This document shows positions 46,906-55,467 of a stretch of DNA of 64,000 nucleotides, piece by piece. This DNA comes from Flagellimonas aurea. Its GTDB lineage: Bacteria; Bacteroidota; Bacteroidia; Flavobacteriales; Flavobacteriaceae. How positions within the stretch are numbered: position 1 is the stretch's first letter; every line of letters starts with the position of its first letter. Location of the stretch: contig NZ_JAFLNL010000002.1 in the NCBI RefSeq assembly GCF_017313785.1, positions 434,001 through 498,000 of the forward strand, given 5' to 3'. The notes beneath the pieces were generated by a model, which made no database searches, had not been told where the DNA came from, and was given only the letters and a program-made list of their open reading frames with translations. A program made the translations under genes and the position numbers.

Positions 46906-49900
46906 TTAAAATGTGAAACTGGCTCCAAAAGTGAATGTTTTGGTCCTTGGATAGGTCAATCTATCATATCCGGGCAAAAGCGAGTTTCCTGAATGGATTT
47001 CTGGATCAAATCCAGAGTAATTGGTCCACGTGTACAGATTGGTTCCCGTAAAGTAAATACGGGCGTAATCTATACCCATTTCCTTAATCCATTTTCCTGG
47101 AAGGGCATATCCAAACGATATGTTTTGAAGCCTTAACCATGAAGCATCCTCTACATAATAGCTAGAAGCCAGCAAAGAAGTCCTGTTCCAAAGGTCGTCG
47201 GCAAAAGTACCATACTGATTTGTTGGGTTCTCAGGCGTCCACCTGTTACTAAAAAAGTCTTCCGAAATATTCATCCAGGTATTTGACACCCCTCCCTCTA
47301 GCCTATATTTGGCTTCGTTGAATATTTCATTTCCATAGGACCAGTTGAACATTACGGAAAGGTCAAAGTTTTTGTAATTAAAGGTGTTGTTAATACCTCC
47401 AAAGTGCTTAGGAAAGCTTCTGCTAATGGATGTTCTATCATTGTCCACATCAATGGTCCCATCTCCGTTTAAATCTTTGAACTTAAATGATCCCGGCTGC
47501 ACATTGATCCCGTCTACGGTAACAACTCCTTCGTTCAAGACATAATCACGTTGCTCGTGCGGAATGGTCGCATCGCTATCGTTCTGCCAGTTAAAATCTG
47601 ATATCTGATACACACCATCAAACTCATAGCCATAGGCGTTACCCAAAGATTCGCCTTCGATTACCCTACCTGCATTGGTAATCCAACCACCTCCAATGTT
47701 CACAGGAATAAAGTCTACACCTCCAAGGTCCTTTACAATATTCCTGTTGCTACTAATATTGAAATCTGTTTTCCATTTAAAATCGCCTCCTTCAATATTT
47801 CTGGTCGAAATCTGAAGTTCGGTACCATCATTGTCTACTCTACCAAGGTTTTGCCATTGCTGTTGGAAACCACTTCTTTTAGGCACCAATGCAGCAATCA
47901 ACATATCTGTAGTAACTTTATAGTAATAATCCCATGTAATGCTAATTCTATCGTTCACCAGTCCAAGGTCGAAACCTGCGTTGAACTGTGAGGTCTCTTC
48001 CCACTTTAGACCATAATTGGCCCTAGAGTCTGGTGCAAGCCCCAAATCTCCACCATAATCGGTGTTCACCATTCGTGCCAAGTACCTAAAGGAAGGGATT
48101 CTGTCGTTACCGGTAATACCATAACTCAAACGGAGCTTCAAGTTGCTCAGGTCATCTACATTGGATAGAAATGGCTCCTTATGCAACTGCCAACCATAGG
48201 CGAAGGATGGAAAGTATCCAAATCGATTGCTTGGACCCAATTTATCTGACCCATCTGCCCTAAAGGTTGCTGTCAATAGGTGTTTACCCTTAAATTGGTA
48301 GTTAAATCTTCCAAAATAAGACATTCTATTTATAATGTCCTTACCTGTAGAATTACTTTTTATCCTCCTTCCCTTGCTGATATCGTGAACCCCCGTAGAC
48401 TCATCGGCAAAATCGGCTACCTCCATAAACATATTCTCCCAGCTATACCTGTTTGCTTCAAAAGCCACCATGGCCGTCAGCAAATGATCTTGGTTGGGTC
48501 TTAAGGTATAATTCAACCTGCTGGTAACGTTCCATGAATTTGCCCTGGCCTCTTGCACCATAGCACGACCATTGTCCAAATTACCCCAGTTGGTATACTT
48601 ACTATAGAATTCCTTTCCCTTGGAGCTGGAGAGAAAACCACCTCCCGAGACATGGATTTTTAGGTCCTTCATCAATGCATATTCCAAATAGGCATATAGG
48701 TTGTTCCTCAATGAAGAAACATTTTTCTCCGCATTATCGATCATCGATAAAGGATTGATATATCTTCCATCGGTATCCCAATTGGGGGCGAAAAATTCCA
48801 ATGGTCTTGATATCACAAGATTTTGAACAACTCCATTGAATATTCCCGAACCACCACCACTCTGTGTGGCTCCGTTTAGTTCCGAATAACCCATATTGAA
48901 ATTCAACCCCATCTTTAACTTATCGCTATGCTGGTCGTCAAGGTTGAGTCTCATGGTGTATCGTTGGAAGTTGTTGTTGATTATGATCGCTTCCTGATCT
49001 AACACTCCAATTCCACCAGAAAAAGTGGTTCCCTTGTTATCCCCACCGGAAATTGAAATATTGTGGCTATGGGAAACAGCGGTCCTCAACATCTCGTCTT
49101 GCCAATCATGCATGGGCAGCTCATAAGGGTCCCTTGGAATATCATCCGAATTGTACAACCCATCTTGATTGCTATCCGTATAGAACAAAAAGGTCTCAGG
49201 ATTGAGTGCGGCCCTATACTCAATATATCTTTCGGCATTAAGCACAGGTAGTTTTCGTGTTACGGTACCCAAACTGACAAAACCATCGTAGGTAATCTTG
49301 GTATCCCCTGCTTTTCCTGATTTTGTCGTAATTATAATGACTCCGTTTGCTCCACGAGCTCCATAAATGGCAGTTGCAGAGGCATCTTTGAGCACTTCAA
49401 CGGACTCTATGGATGATGGGTTCAGTGTTGCCAATGGGTTGGACGGTGTGCCGTTCCCTACACTGGCATCGGCAACCTCTCCGTTATTGACATCATAGGG
49501 TACTCCATCTATAACATAAAGTGGTGCAGAGCTACCAAATACCGTATTGGCACCACGAATGCTAATATTCATGGCCGCACCAGGTTCTCCGGAGGAAGAC
49601 GAAACTTGTACCCCGGCCAGCCTTCCCTGTATAGCCTCTTGGAATGACAATACCTTGCTTTGGGAAATTTCTTCCGCCTTTACACTGGAAATGGAGCCGG
49701 TCACATCAGCTCTTTTTTGTTGACCGTACCCAATTACCACAACCTCATCCAACCTGTTCTGATTTTCGGATAGCTCAACGGTAATTGATTGCCTTCCCGA
49801 CACCGGCACCTTTTTAGTAGAGAAACCCATGTAAGAAAACACCAAAGTTCCTTCGGGATCCATTGTTATGGTGAATTCACCATCAAAATCGGTAACGGCT

Positions 49901-50064
49901 CCGTTCGTGGTTCCTTCTACCACAACATTCACCCCTAATAGCGGTAAGCCTTCACTTTCTGAGATGACTTTACCATTAACCTCAATTCGTTCTTGTGCTG
50001 TTGCTGCTTGTATTGCTAAAATTACAATGAACAGACAGCAGAATGTTGTTTTTAGTATTTTCAT
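46906..50064 (-). CDS. SusC-like TonB-dependent transporter (second pair, no STN domain)
   Basis: 1052 residues. A signal peptide is followed directly by a carboxypeptidase-regulatory-like domain (about 25-105; GVNVVVEGTTNGAVTDFDG), a plug starting EVVVIGYGQQKRADVTGS and a barrel ending FTFGASFTF. The STN signalling domain of the first SusC is absent, in keeping with control by another kind of regulator. A loose copy of the repeated operator lies about 225-265 bp upstream, and a TAGATTTG box (minus strand, 50108-50101) lies 37 bp upstream. The gene leads an operon of susC, susD and TIG lipoprotein. Confidence 0.95.
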   Translation of the reverse strand: MKILKTTFCCLFIVILAIQAATAQERIEVNGKVISESEGLPLLGVNVVVEGTTNGAVTDFDGEFTITMDPEGTLVFSYMGFSTKKVPVSGRQSITVELSENQNRLDEVVVIGYGQQKRADVTGSISSVKAEEISQSKVLSFQEAIQGRLAGVQVSSSSGEPGAAMNISIRGANTVFGSSAPLYVIDGVPYDVNNGEVADASVGNGTPSNPLATLNPSSIESVEVLKDASATAIYGARGANGVIIITTKSGKAGDTKITYDGFVSLGTVTRKLPVLNAERYIEYRAALNPETFLFYTDSNQDGLYNSDDIPRDPYELPMHDWQDEMLRTAVSHSHNISISGGDNKGTTFSGGIGVLDQEAIIINNNFQRYTMRLNLDDQHSDKLKMGLNFNMGYSELNGATQSGGGSGIFNGVVQNLVISRPLEFFAPNWDTDGRYINPLSMIDNAEKNVSSLRNNLYAYLEYALMKDLKIHVSGGGFLSSSKGKEFYSKYTNWGNLDNGRAMVQEARANSWNVTSRLNYTLRPNQDHLLTAMVAFEANRYSWENMFMEVADFADESTGVHDISKGRRIKSNSTGKDIINRMSYFGRFNYQFKGKHLLTATFRADGSDKLGPSNRFGYFPSFAYGWQLHKEPFLSNVDDLSNLKLRLSYGITGNDRIPSFRYLARMVNTDYGGDLGLAPDSRANYGLKWEETSQFNAGFDLGLVNDRISITWDYYYKVTTDMLIAALVPKRSGFQQQWQNLGRVDNDGTELQISTRNIEGGDFKWKTDFNISSNRNIVKDLGGVDFIPVNIGGGWITNAGRVIEGESLGNAYGYEFDGVYQISDFNWQNDSDATIPHEQRDYVLNEGVVTVDGINVQPGSFKFKDLNGDGTIDVDNDRTSISRSFPKHFGGINNTFNYKNFDLSVMFNWSYGNEIFNEAKYRLEGGVSNTWMNISEDFFSNRWTPENPTNQYGTFADDLWNRTSLLASSYYVEDASWLRLQNISFGYALPGKWIKEMGIDYARIYFTGTNLYTWTNYSGFDPEIHSGNSLLPGYDRLTYPRTKTFTFGASFTF

Positions 50065-50630
50065 ATTGCATTAATTGTGAATTGTTCAAAAAAGTTGATC
50101 CAAATCTATATAATGGGAATAGACCAAGTATCCTGCCCCATCCTGTTCCCTTTAAACAAATGGGATAAAAGAGTTTTTGGCCTTATTTCACATGCGTCAA
50201 TGCTACCTTGTCTCAACGCTTTTAACACAAGCGTTACAAAAGATTTAGTAGGAAAAAAACCACTTTAAATATCGAGATATAAGGTGTTAAGAATAGAAAG
50301 ATTCCAAATAAAGAACAGTACCTGTACGGCATGTTTTTGTAGGTAAAACCAACAGTTTATCTGAACTGGTTCAGCAAAAACATTGAATAGATTCAAATAA
50401 TCGAGATATTGTTGGAGAAAAATCAAAAAAAAGAAGAAAACCCGGGATAATGACCAACCAAGGCGCCAATATTCAACCTTATGGTACAGCATACATTGAT
50501 AGGAGAAGTATTTTGCTCCTATGCGGTAGAAGCCCTAACCGCACACCCCCCACATCCCGGGAAGTTGTCCAGGCGCAAGACGCCTGTATTTATATGGACC
50601 AGCATATATTTAAATATGACCAATAGACTA
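50065..50630. other. Intergenic region upstream of second susC
   Basis: 566 bp without a credible gene. It holds the loose operator copy (50288-50330), a TAnnTTTG-type box at 50101-50108 on the minus strand, and a small GC-rich hairpin, CAGGCG/CGCCTG at 50570-50586, about 45 bp beyond the stop of the SGNH gene. A 75-codon minus-strand open stretch near 50265-50492 has no recognisable protein features. Confidence 0.55.
50288..50330 (-). promoter_or_regulatory. Loose copy of the repeated operator/promoter unit before second susC
   Basis: Minus-strand core GCCGTACAGGTA (50330-50319), 23 nt instead of 21, then TATTCTTA (50295-50288). The adjacent AGAACAGTAC on the plus strand (50312-50321) also matches part of the copy at 57953. 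If used, the transcript has a leader of over 200 nt. Confidence 0.35.
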
Positions 50631-51305
50631 TTATTTTAAGTAAGGCGCCATGACCTTTTGCCAAATCTGATAGCCCTTGGCATTCATGTGAAGGCGGTCG
50701 TCCAAAAAGATTTCCTCTTTAATATTTCCTCCTTCGTCCAACATTGGGTAAAATATGTCGATGTATGATGCATTTGCCTTATTGTCCAGATAATCGGCTA
50801 TCATTTTATTGGCCTCAATGGATTTATCCAAGATATTCATCCGAGAAGGACTTGGCTTAATGGACAAATAGTTTATTGTGGCTCTTGGGAAGTTTACACG
50901 GATCATCCCGTATAAGGTCTCAAAACGCAGAAAAAACTCTTCTACCGAGAGGTCGTTGTCAAAAGCAAAATCATTCTCACCACAATAAATGATGATCTGA
51001 TCAGGGTTATATGGCACAACGATATCATAAAAATATCGGGTTACATCCACCAAGGTCGACCCACCAAATCCTCTATTTATAATCTGATGATTTGGAAAAT
51101 AATCATTGACATCCTTCCAGAACTTAAAGGAACTACTTCCGATGAAAAGTATTCGATTTTTTGATATCGAGTCTGAAGCGTCCAACTCCTTAAAATCTAC
51201 GATTTCATTCCATAGTGTTGGGTATTCCTGAGCTGACAACTGAAAGTTAAAAACAGATATTACCAACAAAATCAGAATGTTATATTTAATTGAATTAATT
51301 TTCAT
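50631..51305 (-). CDS. Secreted SGNH/GDSL-type hydrolase
   Basis: 224 residues with a signal peptide cut near LSAQ. Blocks: LFIGSSSFKFWKD (nucleophile Ser), INRGFGGSTL (block II Gly), IYCGENDFAFD (block III Asn) and DDRLHMNAKGYQ (block V Asp and His). This resembles secreted acetylesterases and platelet-activating-factor-hydrolase-like enzymes in polysaccharide loci. A well-formed copy of the repeated promoter unit lies 72 bp upstream, so it has its own promoter although the gene before it is on the same strand. It is likely to deacetylate the glycan. Confidence 0.88.
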   Translation of the reverse strand: MKINSIKYNILILLVISVFNFQLSAQEYPTLWNEIVDFKELDASDSISKNRILFIGSSSFKFWKDVNDYFPNHQIINRGFGGSTLVDVTRYFYDIVVPYNPDQIIIYCGENDFAFDNDLSVEEFFLRFETLYGMIRVNFPRATINYLSIKPSPSRMNILDKSIEANKMIADYLDNKANASYIDIFYPMLDEGGNIKEEIFLDDRLHMNAKGYQIWQKVMAPYLK

Positions 51306-51376
51306 AAGTACTTGATTTACATTTCTATTTTATAAGTGGTGGTTAAATAAGTGTCGCTACGGCAACAGCCCAGTTG

Positions 51377-51417
51377 CAAAACTATTTTAAAGTCCCTGCA
51401 GTACCATCCTGTACCTT
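51377..51417 (-). promoter_or_regulatory. Repeated operator/promoter unit before second SGNH gene
   Basis: Minus-strand core AAGGTACAGGAT (51417-51406), 21 nt, then a perfect TAGTTTTG -7 box (51384-51377). Confidence 0.65.
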
Positions 51418-51425
51418 ACTGTAAG

Positions 51426-52460
51426 CTAGTTTCCGGCGCGATACCTGCCCGTAAGTTGAAGTTCACGTACCAACATACCGGAATCGAAAGTCCCTGTGGT
51501 TTCCCATCCAAAATTGAAGCTGGAAATAAACATATCGGACCAGTGCGCATCTTCCAAATACCCTTGTCTCTTGGCTCGTTCAAATGCGTTTTTAATGTAC
51601 GGCAATATATCCTTGTCCACATCTATACTTCCGGATTTTTGTAAACTTCCTGGGAAAAATTCCTCACTTGCTATACTCACAATGAACTTTTTACTGGCAT
51701 CATCCTTGCCCAAATCTTGGGCAGCGTACAGCGGAATCCCATCTGGCCTCCTGTGGTCAAATACGGGAATACCAAACCAAAAAAAGTCGGTCGAATCACT
51801 AATGGTCAAATAAAGTGAAACCTGAGAGGTATGAAGACTTTCGTCAAACTCGGAAGGGTCCATCATCATCTTGTCATACACAAGCGAAAGGCCCATGTTC
51901 AATTCAAGGGACTCCATATCCTCTAGGGCTATTTCATCTGCCATGGTCTGTTCCAATAATAAATGGGGCCAATCTTCTCCATCTTTACGAACAGAAGTAT
52001 AATCTTCGGAAGCTATTACTTCCAAAAGTACATGTGGTTTATCCTGAGCTTCCTCCTTTATGAATACTACCCGCTTTGCTTGATTGGCATAGATTATTGA
52101 ATCTCCCTTCACCTCTTGCTCCACATTGCCCAATGCATGGTTACTGCCCCATTCGGCAAGTTTCCAGCTAGCTGTTTCCGTCCCTTTAGAATATGGATAG
52201 ATAAGATTCAAGGTCTGAATGTCCCCAGTATCAGTACCGAGCAAGCGAATACCATTTATGAACCCAGTGTCCTTTACAAATTCAACGGAGCTCAGAGAAT
52301 CTTCATCATCGACATCACCATCTTGCTGGGCAATATCGGATTGTGATTCGTCATCTTCCAGATTGTGCCCATTGCCGTTGCATCCAACAAATATGAACAT
52401 GCCCAACATTACCATTCCTAGTTTTAGTGCTTCCGTCCATAATACTTTACTTAATCTCAT
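51426..52460 (-). CDS. Lipoprotein of unknown function in the rhamnose locus
   Basis: 344 residues that I do not recognise. The lipobox ends IFVGC at Cys27 and is followed by a long acidic, low-complexity linker (about 28-58, rich in D, E, Q and S), typical of a surface-exposed lipoprotein. The rest is predominantly beta-strand. The C-terminal third contains IPLYAAQDLGKDDASKKFIV, then a helix (ILPYIKNAFERAKRQGYL) and FNFGWETTGTFDSGMLV. No catalytic motif is apparent. It lies between the SGNH gene and the GH78-like gene on the same strand, 201 bp after the latter. A glycan-binding role, or an uncharacterised enzyme, is possible. Confidence 0.75.
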   Translation of the reverse strand: MRLSKVLWTEALKLGMVMLGMFIFVGCNGNGHNLEDDESQSDIAQQDGDVDDEDSLSSVEFVKDTGFINGIRLLGTDTGDIQTLNLIYPYSKGTETASWKLAEWGSNHALGNVEQEVKGDSIIYANQAKRVVFIKEEAQDKPHVLLEVIASEDYTSVRKDGEDWPHLLLEQTMADEIALEDMESLELNMGLSLVYDKMMMDPSEFDESLHTSQVSLYLTISDSTDFFWFGIPVFDHRRPDGIPLYAAQDLGKDDASKKFIVSIASEEFFPGSLQKSGSIDVDKDILPYIKNAFERAKRQGYLEDAHWSDMFISSFNFGWETTGTFDSGMLVRELQLTGRYRAGN

Positions 52461-52661
52461 ATGCTTATATCTTTACGTTAGGTTCTCATCAACAGTTTCA
52501 AAACCCAAAGACTCTTAAATGAGTAAAAGATGAAACTTTCGTGCTAAAGTAACAGCAGTGACTTGGTTAAGCATCCTGAGGTGTCAGGTAATAAAATTCG
52601 GCAGGAACTGTCCTGTAAGACAGGAAATAGATAATTTTAAAATAAAGTCCTATTGAAATGA

Positions 52662-55070
52662 TCAATCGATTTGGATGTCGTTCATACCTTCTTTAAGTGC
52701 CAGGTTACGACCATTCCAGATCAAGGTGCCATCTAGCCCCTTTGGAAGCTCAATCTTGCCCTTGAGACCGTTTTGCCCTCTTTTTTTAAGATCAAATTCT
52801 ATTTCGCCCAAATGGTGCGGCACTTTACCATTGACCTCTTCTAATTTTCCTAAATGAGGTTCTACATGTATCTTCTGAAATCCCGGCTCGGCAGGCTGAA
52901 TCCCACAGACCATGGATAGAAAATGATACATCGGCGAGGCGCTCCAGGCATGGCAGTCCGACCGGGTAGGTTCTTGCTTTTCCGCAAATGTAGTGAGGCC
53001 ATTATCGAGCATTTCTTCCCATCTGCCCATAAGTCCAAGATATTTCTCTTCCATTCCGGTATGCCTAAGGGCCTCGGTCAAATAAAAGGAAAAATAATAG
53101 CTAGTCTTTGCTAAGGACTCATCTTCTAGAATCTTTTTCATTATAGAAGCGGCTTTTTCACCAGAGACAACATTCGCCAGTATGGCCATGATATTGGTAT
53201 GCTGACTGAATTTTTCACCTTTCGGGGTATCACTGAACAATTCCTTTTGCTCATCCCAAGCGAGTTCCTTTACTTTGGCCCTTATGTTTTCCAATCTACT
53301 TCGATAGACATCGGCCTGCCCAGTATGACCAAAAACTTCCAACATTTCAATGGCATATTGAAGGGTATAGGCATATTGCAGGTTGAGAAGTATTGAGTTT
53401 CCTTTTTCAGCACCGGGAGGCACCCCTCGAACCCAATCATGTGTATCCACCCAATCGACGAACATCCACCATTCGTTTTGCTCCACCAGCCCGGATTCTC
53501 CACTTCTCTTTTCGAACCAGTTGAGAATATTGAGTACATTCGGCATCATTTTGCCAACAAATTCTTCATCTGGCAAAAGCATCCAGTAATCGTGCAGCAT
53601 GGTTATCCATATGAGAGAAAAGGTTGGTATGAACTGTGTTTCGTTGCTAGGATAACGGCTTTGGGTGAGACCGAAAGATTCCTGTGAGTGCTGGAAGGAT
53701 TCCAAAGCATTTTTATAAAGCCTTGAATCACCTGAAACATAGGTGGTCACCAAGCTCTGTATTCGGGTATCCCCGATGTACTGCAATTGCTCGTAGTAGG
53801 GGCAGTCAAAATAATTCTCGCCCGAACATAAACGCTGTGTTCTCCAGCTTACGTCCCATATCTTATCCAATAAAGGATTCTTGGTTCCGAACTCTGCAAC
53901 TTGCTTAAAAGGATATCCCGTGAACCTCGATGCAAAATCATCCAAAACCAATGGTTGTTCCTTGGTCTCGATATCCAATTGCACATACCGGAACGTTCGC
54001 CACCAAAGCGGTTCATAAACCCGTCCTTCCTGACCATCTGGACGTATGATATCGATATTGCCCTCGATGCTCTTGCCGTTTACATCGTTTCGGTTGCCTT
54101 TTTGTCCGTGGTCATCGAAAAGCGCTTCTGCATAAGTGACAACAATTTGGGAGCCAGTTCCTTTTGAAAAGCTCACGATCGGATAGGCATTGGTTAAATG
54201 GCCCTGATCTACCAAAACGGTTAATTTGGTATGGGGAGGAACAATAAGTTTTTCTTTTCCTGATATGAAATTGGGCACCGACTCTTTCGTCGAGGTTCTC
54301 CTTATGGATTCGAAACGTTGAAACTTTTCCTCCATTAAAGGTATATCCCTTTGGACCAAGATATGTGGCGGAACAATGCCATACCCCGCAACCCCATTTT
54401 TAGGAACTCCCCTAGCAATACTTTTGGCGGGTACAAACTCGTCCGATTTAAAATCTTCGCCCATCCATCCCCATGGATACTCGCTTGAATCAAAATCCTC
54501 CCCTGCTCCCGTAATCAAGTAGATCCTTTGATCTATTTGGGTTGGCTTATGTGCACCACTTTGCATTACGGACCATTGTTCATCCGTATTTATCCTTTGT
54601 TCAACATCCCCGTTTCCTTGTAAAACAAAGCCTGTTTTTACCGTATGCTGTGCCAAGGGTCGGTAATCTGAAAAATTCCAAACTACGGCCGATAACGTAT
54701 TTTCCCCATTTTTCAGGTAGGGAGCTATATTAAGGGATTCAAAACGCCAGTTCATTTGGTCCCCTCGGGCAGGTCCATTGGCCACATATGTTCCGTTTAC
54801 GTAAAACTTGTACCTGTTGTCGGCGCTAAGATGTACAATAAATTCCTCTGGAATATCTCCGACCTGAGTAAAATTTCTCTTAAAAAAATAGACCCCATAC
54901 TCATGGCCCTCTACTGTTGGGTGACTGATCCAGTTGGCTTCCCACGAGGTCAACAATTCCTCGTTTATTGTATCCACTTGCTGGGCTCCTGCCCTACTTC
55001 CGACGAGAAGACAAAGGACCAAAAAACAAACAACTTGTCTTATTAAATGATTAAATACTATAATCTGCAT
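52662..55070 (-). CDS. GH78-like alpha-L-rhamnosidase, secreted (tandem copy A)
   Basis: About 802 residues. The start at 55070 gives a clean signal peptide (ending SRAGAQ). A longer reading from 55166 would begin at or before the predicted transcription start, so it is rejected. The N-terminal beta domains include SADNRYKFYVNGTYVANGP. The (alpha/alpha)6 barrel carries DCPYYEQLQYIGDTR (about 423) and TRSDCHAWSASPMYHF (about 702). The DCPYYE form differs from the DCPQRNER form of the GH78 protein at 34359. Copies A and B are homologous along their whole length. Release of rhamnose or a related sugar is the family inference. Confidence 0.88.
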   Translation of the reverse strand: MQIIVFNHLIRQVVCFLVLCLLVGSRAGAQQVDTINEELLTSWEANWISHPTVEGHEYGVYFFKRNFTQVGDIPEEFIVHLSADNRYKFYVNGTYVANGPARGDQMNWRFESLNIAPYLKNGENTLSAVVWNFSDYRPLAQHTVKTGFVLQGNGDVEQRINTDEQWSVMQSGAHKPTQIDQRIYLITGAGEDFDSSEYPWGWMGEDFKSDEFVPAKSIARGVPKNGVAGYGIVPPHILVQRDIPLMEEKFQRFESIRRTSTKESVPNFISGKEKLIVPPHTKLTVLVDQGHLTNAYPIVSFSKGTGSQIVVTYAEALFDDHGQKGNRNDVNGKSIEGNIDIIRPDGQEGRVYEPLWWRTFRYVQLDIETKEQPLVLDDFASRFTGYPFKQVAEFGTKNPLLDKIWDVSWRTQRLCSGENYFDCPYYEQLQYIGDTRIQSLVTTYVSGDSRLYKNALESFQHSQESFGLTQSRYPSNETQFIPTFSLIWITMLHDYWMLLPDEEFVGKMMPNVLNILNWFEKRSGESGLVEQNEWWMFVDWVDTHDWVRGVPPGAEKGNSILLNLQYAYTLQYAIEMLEVFGHTGQADVYRSRLENIRAKVKELAWDEQKELFSDTPKGEKFSQHTNIMAILANVVSGEKAASIMKKILEDESLAKTSYYFSFYLTEALRHTGMEEKYLGLMGRWEEMLDNGLTTFAEKQEPTRSDCHAWSASPMYHFLSMVCGIQPAEPGFQKIHVEPHLGKLEEVNGKVPHHLGEIEFDLKKRGQNGLKGKIELPKGLDGTLIWNGRNLALKEGMNDIQID

Positions 55071-55163
55071 ATTATAAAAGGTAACGATACGATTAATGGG
55101 AAATATTGCATAACTCCGAATCCAAGGACCAAAGTGCCCTAACAGAACAGGAAGATACCAATA

Positions 55164-55204
55164 CAAGAATAGTAAAGAACACCAAAATAACCGTCCTGTA
55201 CTAT
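55164..55204 (-). promoter_or_regulatory. Repeated operator/promoter unit before GH78-like copy A
   Basis: Minus-strand core ATAGTACAGGAC (55204-55193), 21 nt, then TATTCTTG (55171-55164). The start codon at 55070 is 93 bp further on. Confidence 0.65.
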
Positions 55205-55467
55205 CATGAAGGTCATTTCATCCTTTGCAATGGGTTTCTCTTTATACAAAAAAAAGGATTTTACATATAAAAAAGGTAGCCTTTCAAAATGAGTTTGACT
55301 TCATTTTTTTCTTGCATTTGCAAACTATAATTCCTGTACTTTTTCTTAAAACCATGAGGATCCCAAGGATAGGATTATCAATTTTCTTTTGCTTTTGCTT
55401 TCCTGAATAGTATAGGATTTGACTCCCATAATATTCATCATCATCCCATAACTTAAGATATAACCAT
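55205..55467. other. Gap between GH78-like copies, with a second core-like element
   Basis: 263 bp, AT-rich, no gene. It holds a second core-like sequence on the minus strand, AAAGTACAGGAA (55342-55331), 138 bp from the first. It has no -7 box at 21 nt. It could be an auxiliary site or chance. Confidence 0.4.

Noticed and set aside
50265..50492. 75-codon minus-strand open frame upstream of the second susC
   Set aside because: Phe/Leu-rich translation of AT-rich DNA with no ribosome site or domain. It overlaps the candidate operator region.
52606..52617. Further copy of the repeated operator before the unrecognised lipoprotein
   Set aside because: The core matches partly (TACAGGAC), but no TAnnTTTG-like box lies at 21 nt. 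The best TA lies at 19 nt with a poor match, so it is not counted.
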